Source: Gracilaria gracilis (Eukaryota > Rhodophyta > Florideophyceae > Gracilariales > Gracilariaceae). Taken from it: a stretch of DNA of 64,000 nt. The position numbers were made by a program, and so were the translations under genes. The notes beneath the pieces were generated by a model. It was not told where the DNA came from and made no database searches. It worked only from the letters and a program-made list of their open reading frames with translations. Where the stretch lies: the NCBI GenBank assembly GCA_030374805.1, contig JARGSG010000224.1, forward strand, positions 496,001 to 560,000, given 5' to 3'. Of the stretch, positions 52,920-62,589 are shown one piece after another (position 1 is the stretch's first letter; the number at the start of each line of letters is the position of its first letter).

Positions 52920-53593
52920 GCTGTGTTTCGTAAAGGCCGTGAGATTTACAACTCGAGCGATATGGAGGATGAAGTTGTGACGTAATTCGGGCAAAGCGAA
53001 GAGATTAGAGCGTGGGAAATGACCTCTACTTCACTACGTGCGCGGATTCGGCAACGAAATTCCAGCTGCTGACGATATTGCGTTTTCGCTTCGGAACGAA
53101 TACAAATCAAAACGCTTCTTGTGGTCGTGAAGGTGGTAGGAAGGCAAGGTTGCAAAAAACGCTTTCCCCCCTTGTTGCAAGCTCGTAAGAAATAGGTTGG
53201 ATACCTTCGAACATGCCAAATCTGGAGAGCACGCTCTGCGACGACAACGCGAACGGAAGGCAAGAGGTTGCACACGAGAATTCGTACGAGATGCGCGAGG
53301 ACTATCACAATCGTTATCTCTCTTATGGATACAGAACCTGTCTAGAGTAGGCAACCTGCGACGGTTCAAAAGGCAAGAAGGGTTGAAACGCTAGCATTTG
53401 CAACCTCTGGACCCGAACCTTGAGTAGATACCTTCGTAGATACCTACCGCCCCATCTAATTTCAATTTCATCCAATTTCGCGCCCCCAAAACAAGACAGC
53501 TCGTTCAAAAAAAGCAATCATCGGCTTACAGCGCTTCGAGAAGGGTAAGAGGGATACAAACATAATTACAAGGTTACACTTCTACCGAGCTAA

Positions 53594-53753
53594 TGGTGCA
53601 GACATAACTCCGCGAAATCAGCCCGCCGGAGATCAAAGCAAGAACACGCTATCGACTGGTGCTCGCTTGGCGCCATGGGCGGAGGAAACGGAAACACGAA
53701 GTCCTTGACCACATGAGTTTGAAAGGAGATTGACTTCCCATTCCATTGAAGGG
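53594..53753 (-). pseudogene. relic duplicate of part of the TLC/LAG1 gene
   Basis: These ~160 bases match 56026-56226 inside the TLC gene in the same orientation: shared GGTGCAGACATAACTCCGCG, GGTGCTCGCTTGGCG and ATTGACTTCCCATTCCATTG. The copy lacks about 40 internal bases and carries a few substitutions, so it cannot code. It lies just past the 3' end of the sulfotransferase-like gene, about 2.4 kb from its source. Confidence 0.88.
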
Positions 53754-53772
53754 AAACAAGGTGCACACTCTG

Positions 53773-54693
53773 CTACAAAGAAACAGTTTGCTTGCTTGTC
53801 TCATTGTTATGTATGAAATCCTTGACCCTTTTGAGCGTACCGACGTTGTTCATCTCAGCTACTTGGCAAAGAGATTCGTAAAGTCCATCGTTTTTTGGGA
53901 TTCGCAAGCCAAAGAATACCTCATCAACTGACCTAACGCTATCTTCGTGGACATTTTTAGTCATGAACGACTGCTGACAACCAAATGCTTGAAGTAGAGG
54001 TTGCAAATCTTGCCGCAGAAACTCTTTGCGAATGACATAGTCCGGGATCATCTTCTCCTTGACCACTGCAACATCAGAGTCTTCTGTTAAGTACGGATAT
54101 GCATTGAGCTCGGCCAAGCTTCTCAACCTCCCTTTTTCAAAACTTTGGTTTCGCAGCAGTTCTTGTAGCAGTTCTCGCGCTTCTACCATGTCCAATGAAT
54201 CCCTTGTGATGCTTCCGTGACGTTTTGCTAAAAGGTGTTTTATTCCACTCCACATACGTTCTTTTATGGGAGCAGCTGACGTGATGTACAAGAACTTATG
54301 GCATTGTGTACGAATCAGTTTTATGTCCTCTTCGCGTATATAGGCGTGTCTTTTGACCGACGCTCGTCGTTTGCTTTTTAGTTTCAACATCATTTGAACT
54401 TGACTTGCTTTTCTCTTGGAAAGCGATATTCCCTTTGGATATGGTTGCTGACTGTAGCCTTTTGCACGAAGGCACCTACTTAAAGAATATCCTATTGTTG
54501 TGGAACCGGTGCGCGGAGGCTTGTCGTAAAGGATACATCTTATTTGTTCAGAGGAATTCATGACGTCTTCGTCGCATGCTTTTGACATAGCAGTTCTCCT
54601 CGTTCTGAACACGAACACATGCAACATACAAGTCGTGAGCACGACAAGAACCAATATCATCCCCAAAATCCTAGGATTCCTGATATGTTTCAT
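53773..54693 (-). CDS. type II membrane sulfotransferase-like protein
   Basis: A 306-residue protein. Residues ~9-30 (ILGMILVLVVLTTCMLHVFV) form a single N-terminal membrane anchor after a short basic tail, the layout of Golgi glycosyl- and sulfotransferases. The next motif, YDKPPRTGSTTIGYSLSRCL, matches the 5'-phosphosulfate loop (K-x-x-R-T-G-S-T-T) of carbohydrate sulfotransferases that use PAPS. The 3'-phosphate motif (R-x7-S) is not obvious; YITSAAPIKERMWSGIKHLL is a candidate region. The rest is rich in charged helices and diverged. If a red alga, sulfation of cell-wall galactans would be a natural role, but that is inference. The length is short for the family. Confidence 0.6.
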   Translation of the reverse strand: MKHIRNPRILGMILVLVVLTTCMLHVFVFRTRRTAMSKACDEDVMNSSEQIRCILYDKPPRTGSTTIGYSLSRCLRAKGYSQQPYPKGISLSKRKASQVQMMLKLKSKRRASVKRHAYIREEDIKLIRTQCHKFLYITSAAPIKERMWSGIKHLLAKRHGSITRDSLDMVEARELLQELLRNQSFEKGRLRSLAELNAYPYLTEDSDVAVVKEKMIPDYVIRKEFLRQDLQPLLQAFGCQQSFMTKNVHEDSVRSVDEVFFGLRIPKNDGLYESLCQVAEMNNVGTLKRVKDFIHNNETSKQTVSL

Positions 54694-55535
54694 ATCTCCA
54701 CAACACCCAAGAAATGCTGCGCTTCTTAAAGCTTGGAAAATACAGTGGTATCAGGTAGACGCGCAAGAAGAGATTGAATATTGGATGTGGGGGCGACGCT
54801 GGACTCAACGCGCAAAGTGTCGTGCGTTGTGCGAAGAGAACCATTCAAGCTTCGTGCCGATGGGCTTCGATACTACAGTAGAGCTACCCTTGCGAGATTC
54901 AGAAACGGACCGCGCCGCACAACTCCGGTCAGTGTAGGATCCACCGGTGCACTGACCCCTTTACTGTACAGTATCGCCCCCGCAAGCAAGCGTCTCTTTG
55001 TGTTTGTCGCGCGACCCCACGGGGGTGCCGTGGCGAAGAGAGCGGTTTTATGCTCAGAACAGAACAGAAACAATATGAAGGTCTGTCCTGTCTGCACGGC
55101 TTTCACTCATGTCACCACCAAACCATGAAAATCGCGAAGCCATTCAGAAAAAGCAATTCATCAGCTTGTCTCATTAGATTATAATACTGTATACAAGTCC
55201 GGGTTTATGGGTTGTCTGTACTGTATGTCCTTGTCTACGAAGGTACAAGTTCGTACAAGTTTATTGGAACTTAAATTACGGTGACTCGCGAAACTGCAGT
55301 TACCGTTGGTAACAATAACTTTAACCTTACCTTGCGAATCGCCAATCCCGATCATTCACCGCCCAGCTGAACGAGTGGACAACATTTTACAAGAGTAGTT
55401 TTAATACGGGCCCAAAACGGCTAGAGTGCTTCGGAAAAGCTAGCCTATCGATTCCAAGTGAATTGCCCAATACACCGGTTTACTCAGCCCTGCTGTTCAT
55501 CGTCCTCGACCGTGCCTGTTCATCATGTCAGCTGC
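54694..55535. other. intergenic stretch, no gene recognised
   Basis: Short overlapping frames on both strands without domain resemblance. It is bounded by the 5' end of the sulfotransferase-like gene and the 3' end of the TLC gene. Confidence 0.4.
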
Positions 55536-56561
55536 CTAGTTACCATCGTCCTTTTCAAATTCTGTCATCTCTTCATTATCTTCTCCATCACTTCGAATAT
55601 CACCATGTTCAGAAATCTTCTTACCCTCGAACAGTTCTCGATAAATCATTTTCAAAATCAACGTAAACCAGAAACAATGCAACACCAGCAAGATACCAGC
55701 AAACGCTACAAAGAATACGTAGTGCAAAATGTACGTATCATAGTACATTGCCCACTTATTAAAAGAAGCGTCGGCCACGACGGTTTGCAAAGTCTCGACG
55801 CAGATCAAATGTACAAGTCTGGGGAACATTAGAAGCCTCGTCACATAGAACGTAACCGCAAAAATCGAAAACACAGCGGTGTCCAAGCCCTCCAGTCCCA
55901 AATAGTGCAAGAACTTTGCCGAGTAAAGAAAAATGTCACCCACATCATGCAAAGCAAGAATCACAATACCAACGCGTACATAGCTGTACAAATAGCTCAT
56001 AACCACCATTCCAAGCGTTACGAAGTGGTGCAGACATAACTCCGCGAAATCAGCTCGCCGGAGATCGAAGCATATCAAAAACACGCTGGCTGCAACATAG
56101 AACGCTCCTGCTTGGCTGTAGTATTGGTGCTCGCTTGGCGTCATGGGCGGGGGAAACGGAAACAAGAAGTCCTTGACCACATGAGATTTGTTTGAAAGGA
56201 GATTGACTTCCCATTCCATTGAAGGGGTGACTTTGAACATAAAGAACGAAAATGCTGCGATGTAATATACAGAGTAGAACAGGTTCTCTGACAGTTTTCG
56301 TTGCAGCTTCGGGGAATAAGAACGAAAAATGATGGCAAACAAAAACTTATCAAGCGCCAACCGAAGCGTCAGAAACACAATGCTGAGGATAATGACTGTA
56401 TACAGATCTTCAAGTGAGCGATTCGGATTCAAAAGAGAGGGGTTTTCAGGCGTGCGAAACTGTTGTTGGTGCTTGATAGCGTCCACAAAATCCTTCAGAA
56501 ACAAGGGTAGACGCATTAAACCGCCGGTTCGACAGCATTGTTCTTGTGGGAAGAAGCTCAT
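55536..56561 (-). CDS. TLC/LAG1-domain protein, probable ceramide synthase
   Basis: A 341-residue protein with about six to seven hydrophobic segments. The Lag1 signature is present: RRADFAELCLHHFVTLGMVV followed by MSYLY, then ILALHDVGDIFLYSAK. The paired His of LHH and the H-D of ALHD are the residues considered essential in ceramide synthases, which acylate sphingoid bases in the ER membrane. The C-terminal tail is acidic (EHGDIRSDGEDNEEMTEFEK), as is common in this family and often phosphorylated. The length is typical (330-400). No homeobox-like domain is seen. Other TLC proteins lack the HH/HD pattern, so ceramide synthase is favoured. A fragment of this gene is duplicated at 53594-53753. 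Confidence 0.88.
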   Translation of the reverse strand: MSFFPQEQCCRTGGLMRLPLFLKDFVDAIKHQQQFRTPENPSLLNPNRSLEDLYTVIILSIVFLTLRLALDKFLFAIIFRSYSPKLQRKLSENLFYSVYYIAAFSFFMFKVTPSMEWEVNLLSNKSHVVKDFLFPFPPPMTPSEHQYYSQAGAFYVAASVFLICFDLRRADFAELCLHHFVTLGMVVMSYLYSYVRVGIVILALHDVGDIFLYSAKFLHYLGLEGLDTAVFSIFAVTFYVTRLLMFPRLVHLICVETLQTVVADASFNKWAMYYDTYILHYVFFVAFAGILLVLHCFWFTLILKMIYRELFEGKKISEHGDIRSDGEDNEEMTEFEKDDGN

Positions 56562-57151
56562 CTTGATGGATCGCTACGATTAGAAGCGAAGATGCTGGCT
56601 TTTGGAATTGCGGTTATATGCGATCAGTGGCGATATGGGGAGCCCGCAAAGGATGAGCTGCGAGTGGAATCGTATTGGACAAGGGCTGCTAAGATATCTT
56701 ACCAAGGCGTTTTTCGCTGCTGGCGAAAGCACAGCAGGCCAGCTTGTTCGCCGCGATTGGGTGTTGCTCTTTCCATCGCCATCTGAGTTGGCTGTTGGCC
56801 CCGGTGTCACGGACCACGCCCAGGATCGACAGGCTGCCCAGAGCTGTTGCAAGGGTAGCTACCAGCTCAGTTTACGTGGACAGCGCGCCGTGTGCAGCCA
56901 TGACGAGGCTCTGTGTGATCTGCGCAATTGCTAAAGTTGCCAAAACTTTCAACTTTCGGGACCAAATGCTGTTCTTCCATTTGTCCACAAAAGTACCCTT
57001 GTACAGTACAGGTATTCGAGTGCATCTCATGTGGGAGGTCGCGATGCTGGCTTCTTCATGCTGCCTTACGCCTTCGTTCCAAACCACGCACCCTTCACCC
57101 TTCTTTTCGCAACTCCTCGCCAAATATAGCCTCCCAGTTGTGCTCAATAAC

Positions 57152-58222
57152 ATGGTGTACGACCCATTTGGTTCTGAGGAGGACAACGCCGAAAAAGCTT
57201 CAGTGCGGAGAATGGTATCCGTCCGACGCCCCCCAATATGCGACATACAGCTTACTTCTTTGGAATGGGGTGTACCAGAGTCTCGTAAGCGAACCCGCAC
57301 TGAACCGAATCTTCCAAACGAACAGAGTCATATCAGATCCGCGCCTAAGCCCATCCAGACGACGAAGTCTACGGACCTATCAGAGAAGCGAGAAACTATC
57401 AGATATGTTGAAAAGATTGTTTATGAAGAACCTACAACGATCCTTGGAGTACCTCCTGTGGTCGATGATCGCATTCGTCATGTTGTAGACTTCATTTTGA
57501 GGAATGTCAAGAGTGATAAGGTAGAGGTTGAGGTCAAGCTTGGCCTATTGATTGCAAAAGACAGCGGTGCTCGTGCTATTAATGTTGTGCCAGTGAAGTG
57601 TGAGACTTCGATAAACCCGGAGAATAACCATGACACCCGGTTTGAGAGTAATGTGGGAGAAAAAGTGTTCTGCAACCTTAATAAAGCTCTCAACAAGAGA
57701 GTTGAACTCACAGAAAGAGAAACCAAGAACAAGGTGCACTACACCCGTACCCGACATCTTGACGTGTACTGGCCAGGAAAAATACGAGAAACAAAGCAGA
57801 TACGAGAGAATCCAGATGGATCAGAGTACTATGAAACCATTCGCGTCCAATCCAAAACTCGCCTGGGTGATATGAACGTCATGTGCCCCATGAATTTACT
57901 CGACATGAGATACTCTGCGAGCCTTGAAGAAGATGCGAGTATACCACCGAACAGCACACCTCTGAGACAAAGAATGAAAGATAGAATATCTTACAAGTAT
58001 GAGTACTTAAGCGTTGATATAACTTGCGTAACTATGGAATCTTTGAGTGCCCAGACCGAAAGTCAGAGGACTTTCGAAGTTGAGGTGGAAATTGATCCAA
58101 CGGCGAATCTCTTCCAGGAAGTTAATAAGTACCAGCAGGCTGATGGTTCTTCAAAACTGTTCGACATCGCCACATGTCTGGTCAACACCGTACGCATTCT
58201 ACAAGAAGCAGAACATATATAA
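57152..58222 (+). CDS. mRNA cap RNA 5'-triphosphatase, Cet1-like metal-dependent type
   Basis: From MVYDPFGSEEDNAEKASVRR the protein has 356 residues. The frame is open upstream to an ATG at 56744, but that part is Cys-rich and unlike the family. The tunnel-fold motifs are VEVEVKLGLL (metal-binding Glu pair), a central KTRL region, RISYKYEYLSVDITCV and TFEVEVEIDP (second Glu set). The first step of capping removes the gamma-phosphate of pre-mRNA. Fungi and many protists use this TTM-type enzyme, whereas animals and plants use a Cys-phosphatase-type enzyme. Its presence therefore places the organism outside land plants and animals. A possible guanylyltransferase partner is not in this window. 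Confidence 0.87.
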   Translation: MVYDPFGSEEDNAEKASVRRMVSVRRPPICDIQLTSLEWGVPESRKRTRTEPNLPNEQSHIRSAPKPIQTTKSTDLSEKRETIRYVEKIVYEEPTTILGVPPVVDDRIRHVVDFILRNVKSDKVEVEVKLGLLIAKDSGARAINVVPVKCETSINPENNHDTRFESNVGEKVFCNLNKALNKRVELTERETKNKVHYTRTRHLDVYWPGKIRETKQIRENPDGSEYYETIRVQSKTRLGDMNVMCPMNLLDMRYSASLEEDASIPPNSTPLRQRMKDRISYKYEYLSVDITCVTMESLSAQTESQRTFEVEVEIDPTANLFQEVNKYQQADGSSKLFDIATCLVNTVRILQEAEHI

Positions 58223-58879
58223 CTAAGCGTTTGCGTCTAACTGAACTTTTTTTTCATGTACAAGAACAATAATACGATTCTAGCTTAAGAAATGACTAAT
58301 CAGATTCCCCACTCCCTGAAGCCATAGGTGCCAAGTGAGAGTCGATTACGAGCATTGGAACGTTGGCGCCGACGGTAGAGCATCAACAACGCCCATCCGG
58401 TCCCGATGAGACACATGAACAGAGCACATACTTCGCATGTTCTCTTGCAAGTGAGATGGGCGCTAGGAGAAGCTCAAAAGCCGTTATAACCGTAATCACC
58501 AGCACCAAAGCCATAGAGTTCATTCTAGTCAACTTCTCATCTAACAATCGTACAGCTCTTGCATGACCTCTACACGCTTGTTCAGCACTTCACCACACGC
58601 ACGGACTTCCAGATATCGTTCTACCCTGTTGTGCTTCGGTAGGTACAGTTGTGGGACGTAATGACGACACGGGCCCTTTCGCTGGTGCTCGTATCGTCAT
58701 TACTTCGTACTCGGCTGCTATGCCCTTTGGCACGTTTTGCATTAGGTTGCTGACAAATTGCATGTCTTCAATTGCTGTGCAGCTCAACACATTGCAAGTC
58801 AAAACCCAGAGACTGCTCCTCCGGAGCATCTCGATTCCTCGAAAGCGAGAAAATGCAAGAAAATCAGAAGTAACTAGAG

Positions 58880-59115
58880 AGAGATATATATATATGTCCC
58901 AAGTTTGCCCCCAGTTGCTCAATACTTCGAGCTGAAGAAAGGGCGATGCGAATGCGGCACAAACGTTAATAAAGATGACGAGCATGTCGCACTTAACTGG
59001 CCCTTTCTCGATGCCTTTCGAAGAGTGGAACTTCCACAGCTAAGTAAAAGACAGGTTCCCTGAAAAGTTATTGGCCCATATTAGCAGAAAAGTCGTTCTC
59101 CGGCTTAGTTTAACA
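58880..59115 (+). mobile_element. second 3'-end relic of the LINE-type element
   Basis: Translated in one + frame it gives QYFELKKGRCECGTNVNKDD, then EHVALNWPFLDAFRRVELPQ, and in a shifted frame LSKDRFPEKLLAHISRKVVL. These line up with CRCECPTRPKEDAEHVVLCC, SSRREEL and LSRQWPPKFLDFLRKESF of the copy at 48967-49385. The Cys of the C-P pair is replaced by Asn-Trp-Pro here and a frameshift intervenes, so it is a more decayed copy. Confidence 0.55.
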
Positions 59116-59853
59116 GCCCAAAAACTGAAGCTTGACGTCCTTAACAAGGAAAATCCTCTCGAAACCAACGGGAGACAGGAACGTAAATGTTCAAGCCGTT
59201 CGCTGTTTGTCATTTTGGAAGGTATCAATGGAGAGGATCAAGGGATGCTGATGAGTAGGGGAAAATCATCGGTAGCGAAATGCTGACGCAGACCGAGAAC
59301 CTCTTTGACACGTAACCTTTACCCTTGATATTGCTGAAAGCAATACGCGAGGGCGGAAGTTCTGCGGAACGATGCATCGCTCCGCCCTGCGTTGCAGATG
59401 ATGTGTCGCGAACGGCAGAAATAATATTTCGGCATATTATGCCCTTGTGAAAAACTGCATTTATGATCTGGTTCGCATGCTCCGCCCTCCGCATCCTTTG
59501 AAATACGACTAGCAACGTGATCATCATCACGTCGTGTTGAACATGTATGAGTGATAACCATGGACCGCCAGGTTATCACACTCTGTCCAGTTCGATAAAT
59601 CGTGGTAATTGTCTGCGAAGACAGACTGCTTCACTGCGTGTACCATTGTATCTTGGCTACCCAGTCTGGTCGTACCTACTACAAGTTATAGTCTATAACG
59701 CGAACTGAGTAAAGGAGGTTGAAAGCGAAAACCAAGGGCTGGGGGTGCTCTGTGCACCGTCGAAGGCACTCCTCCGAGTTCCACTCGCACCGCTTGCTCT
59801 TCCCGCAATAATCAGATCAACACACAAATTTGGCTCGACACCCCCGAAGTTCA

Positions 59854-59876
59854 GGTAGTTCGGGGCCCGAACTACC
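59854..59876. promoter_or_regulatory. perfect 11-bp palindrome upstream of the cupin gene
   Basis: GGTAGTTCGGG, one base G, CCCGAACTACC, about 75 bases before the cupin ATG. The position in a promoter suggests a dimeric protein site or a hairpin in the 5' leader. The function is inferred only from position. Confidence 0.5.
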
Positions 59877-59951
59877 CGATTCAAGATCACCTTGGTTTGC
59901 CTTAAGACACGGAAATTTCGACTACAAAGTACACGAAGGTAGCTTTCAGTC

Positions 59952-60290
59952 ATGACATCCTTGGACCCGTCACTAGGAGATTTGTATCAAAACGTTCCAA
60001 GCCACCTTCCCGAAGAACTCTTCGAAGTACTCGTTAAGAACGAAAACTTTGTTATCGAAAGAATTATATCCACTGGCCAAGTGTCTGTCGACTGGTACGA
60101 TCAAGAAGAAACTGAATTTTGCTGCGTGTTGAAAGGAGCAGCCGACTTGTTGTTTGAGGGAAGCGATAAACCAATCCGTATGAACCCAGGATCATTTGTC
60201 GTAATTCCGGCTCACGCGAAACACAAGGTGACCTGGACAGACAAATCACAACCGACGGTTTGGCTAGCGATGAAATGGAAAGAGAAATAA
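59952..60290 (+). CDS. small cupin-domain protein, bacterial type
   Basis: A 112-residue single cupin: residues ~45-75 hold VDWYDQEETEFCCVLKGAAD, and ~85-100 hold MNPGSFVVIPAHAKHKVTW. The first motif has Tyr-Asp-Gln-Glu in place of the usual His-x-His, keeping the Glu; the second keeps its His residues (AHAKHKV). The whole protein is the domain. Single-domain cupins of this W-YDQ-E-E type are widespread in bacteria, so acquisition from bacteria is plausible. The substrate cannot be told; relatives include small dioxygenases, isomerases and sugar-binding sensors. There is no targeting signal, so it is probably cytosolic. Its 3' end converges with the proline-rich protein gene. Confidence 0.82.
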   Translation: MTSLDPSLGDLYQNVPSHLPEELFEVLVKNENFVIERIISTGQVSVDWYDQEETEFCCVLKGAADLLFEGSDKPIRMNPGSFVVIPAHAKHKVTWTDKSQPTVWLAMKWKEK

Positions 60291-60548
60291 GAGTGTCGAA
60301 CGGAATGCTTCTCGATGCCAGACAGAGTTATTTCGATAAATGAAGCATGACGTTCGGCATGACTTTTTGCTGCACACTTGGTCCTTTCTCCAGAGGAATC
60401 CCTTATCGCAAAACCAAATGTCGATTTGAAGCAGACAAATATCTTCGGCAGCATTGAGTTCCCTTGATGTACGAAGGTATACGGTCACGATTGTTTGCTA
60501 CGGAGATTGGTCAATGAAAAGAGCTCGTTCGGGACAGCCTTTTCTAAC

Positions 60549-61898
60549 TTACGGGGGTTTGTTGGCAGTTGTCTTGCTTTTCGGAGATGTTACAGCCCTC
60601 GAGCTTTCCTTTTCCTTTGTTGCCTTATCTGTGGTTTCAGTCCCTGACTTGGAAATGGAGCCGACGTTTTCCGTTTTCACCGAGGAAATACGGATATCTT
60701 TCTCCTTTTTCACACTCGGATTCTTTTTCTCCCCCTTACCGGAATTTCGCTGCTTTTCTTGCACGGTGTCTCCATTTTCTGAGGAAACACCCGAAAGTTC
60801 TTCCTGTTCTCCGTCTTTCTTCGACGGCTGTTTCTGGCTTTGTTTGTTTTCAGTGACAGTTTTCGCCTCTGCATGAGACGCTTCTTTCGGACCGGGCGTC
60901 TTCTCCGCTGACGAGTTGTCATTATCTCGTGGAGGTGGACTCGGGGATACTCGCTTACCCATTTCCGCGAGCGCTTTTTTCTCCTGCTCAACTCGCTGCT
61001 GCTCCTCTCGCTTTTCTCTATCCTCTCTTTCCTTCAATTCTTTCTCATACTGCTCTTGCTCTTCATCGGCGGCTTTCTTTGATGCGGGTTTGAGGCGGCT
61101 CATAGGATCCGGTCCAGCCGTGCGAATAATATCCGCGAGCGTGAGTTTCTTCTGAGACTGCGCCTGCTCGCGTTCCTTCTTCTTTGCTTCGCGGCGCTTT
61201 TGTCGCTCCAACTTCTCGCGTTTCTGGCGTTGTGGGTCCGCGGAACCGTCAGCATCGGGCGCAGGTGGCGGTGGGGGCGGAGGTGGGGGCGGAGGTGGGG
61301 GGGGACCCCCGCCACGACGAACCGTGGGAGGCGCAGCAGAAGCCAGCGCCGGTGAGGATGTCGGGAGAGGTGTAGTCGGCATCGCTGGGGTGGGTTGTGA
61401 CGGCGGAGACAGAGAGGTATTTGAGCTGAAGGCTGAAAGACGCGGAACGTTGCTCGGAACGGGACGCAATGCAGGCGAGCGAGACAAAGCAGTGGGAGCG
61501 TCAATACGAGAAATCTCACGTCGCAGTCGAAACAGTTCCGACTCCAAAGCTGCAAGCTTGTCAGACGGCATGGCGCGCGAGAATTGAGAACGCTCCTTTG
61601 CACGACGACGACGGCGGCTTTCAAGCTCTGCCTCGAGGTCGGCGTCCGTGAGCAAAGAGAGCTTCTTCGAACGACGGGAAAGCGGGCGCCGCCTGCTGGC
61701 AGAAGAGCGGGATGTTGCGGATAGTTTCATTGAACGGGAGAGACGCTCACGCGTGCGTCGCGGGGACGGCTGCGGGCGCGTGGCATGTTGGCGGAGGCGT
61801 GATTTGCGGCGAACGTACTCGACGAATTCACGCACCAGACGGTCGCCGGTGAGCTTGGCCGTGGCGGCGGCGCCCAGAACTGTCATTGTGTCGACCAT
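60549..61898 (-). CDS. proline-rich, charged coiled-coil protein of unknown function
   Basis: Starting at MVDTMTVLGAAATAKLTGDR the product has 449 residues. The frame is open to 62141, but the upstream part is the GC-rich promoter area. The N-terminal ~45 residues look like a folded or anchoring segment (LVREFVEYVRRKSRL). Next comes a basic Arg/Ser region, a short leucine-type helix (DKLAALESELFRLRREISRI), a Ser/Pro region, then an unbroken run of proline codons encoded by GGTGGGGGCGGA-type repeats. A long Lys/Glu/Gln/Arg helix (about 300-360) follows, and a disordered Ser/Lys/Glu tail ends it. Poly-Pro followed by a charged helix resembles actin-associated proteins such as those binding profilin, but there is no FH2 or WH2 domain, so no function is assigned. 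Confidence 0.65.
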   Translation of the reverse strand: MVDTMTVLGAAATAKLTGDRLVREFVEYVRRKSRLRQHATRPQPSPRRTRERLSRSMKLSATSRSSASRRRPLSRRSKKLSLLTDADLEAELESRRRRRAKERSQFSRAMPSDKLAALESELFRLRREISRIDAPTALSRSPALRPVPSNVPRLSAFSSNTSLSPPSQPTPAMPTTPLPTSSPALASAAPPTVRRGGGPPPPPPPPPPPPPPAPDADGSADPQRQKREKLERQKRREAKKKEREQAQSQKKLTLADIIRTAGPDPMSRLKPASKKAADEEQEQYEKELKEREDREKREEQQRVEQEKKALAEMGKRVSPSPPPRDNDNSSAEKTPGPKEASHAEAKTVTENKQSQKQPSKKDGEQEELSGVSSENGDTVQEKQRNSGKGEKKNPSVKKEKDIRISSVKTENVGSISKSGTETTDKATKEKESSRAVTSPKSKTTANKPP

Positions 61899-62589
61899 GG
61901 CGGAGGGCTGTGGACGGCGAAGGCAGCGCGAGCGAGAGGCGGCGACGGCGGGCTGTGGGCGGCGAAGGGGGGGACTCGGCAAGCCGACTGCCCGACACGC
62001 AGACGGACGGACGGAGATTGGTTTTGGGAATGCATTGCGTTCGTGATGACAGCGCTGTAAGCGCAGCTGTAGTCCAGTAGACGCGCAGCGCGCGCGCGCG
62101 CCGTGTGACGTGTACCGTTGTACGTAGCGTATTGAGTTCAATGCATTGAACGCTGTGCGCCGAGGCGAAGCGCAGGCGCAAGCGCAAGCGCAAGCGCAGG
62201 TGCAGGCGCAGGTGCAGGCGCAGGCGCAAGCGCAAGCGCAGGCGCAGGCGCAGGCGCCGCCGTGCCCCGACTGCGCCGCCGCCGTCGCCAGTGGCGCCGC
62301 TGCGCGGTCAGCAGCGCCGTGCGCGCGACGGCGAGGCTTTTACGCGTCTGCCATGCAGACGTCGGTACCAAGGGTACGTTGCGGCCCCGAAACACGCCGC
62401 TGTTTCCGCAGCACAACAAGTCGCGCTACACCTCACGGCCCTAACCTCCTTCCACCGCCATGGAGCTTCTCCGCGTCCGCAACCGTCTCTCAGCCTTTGG
62501 CACGCTCACTGGCTTGCGTAGTCGACGGTGTCGGTGTCGTTCCTGCCAGCGCATGAGACGCTTTCGAGCTTCGTCAGCCGTTTGCTCCC
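61899..62589. promoter_or_regulatory. GC-rich divergent promoter region
   Basis: The ~690 bases between two divergently oriented genes are strongly CpG-rich, including a CGCGCGCGCG run near 62090 and the hexamer tract at 62161-62255. Overlapping frames on both strands (such as an Ala/Gln repeat on +) result from the repeats and are not genes. Confidence 0.55.
62161..62255 (+). repeat. hexamer tandem repeat (GCGCAG/GCGCAA/GTGCAG)n
   Basis: About fifteen units of a 6-base repeat with G/A and C/T variants, located in the divergent intergenic region. Confidence 0.92.

Larger units (their letters stand above)
58223..59951. other. 1.7-kb intergenic region with a LINE relic
   Basis: Besides the LINE tail near 59.0 kb and the palindrome at 59854-59876, only short frames are seen. 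A TATATATATA tract lies near 58886. Confidence 0.45.

Noticed and set aside
56744-57151. 136-residue N-terminal extension of the cap triphosphatase
   Set aside because: Cys-rich, no targeting or domain resemblance; probably 5' untranslated sequence that happens to be open.
61900-62141. Upstream extension of the proline-rich protein to 62141
   Set aside because: GC-rich promoter sequence; the ATG at 61898 begins a stretch with better amino-acid balance.
62146-62556. Ala/Gln-repeat protein on + in the divergent promoter
   Set aside because: Generated by the GCGCAG hexamer tract; all frames are open there and the surrounding sequence is not protein-like.
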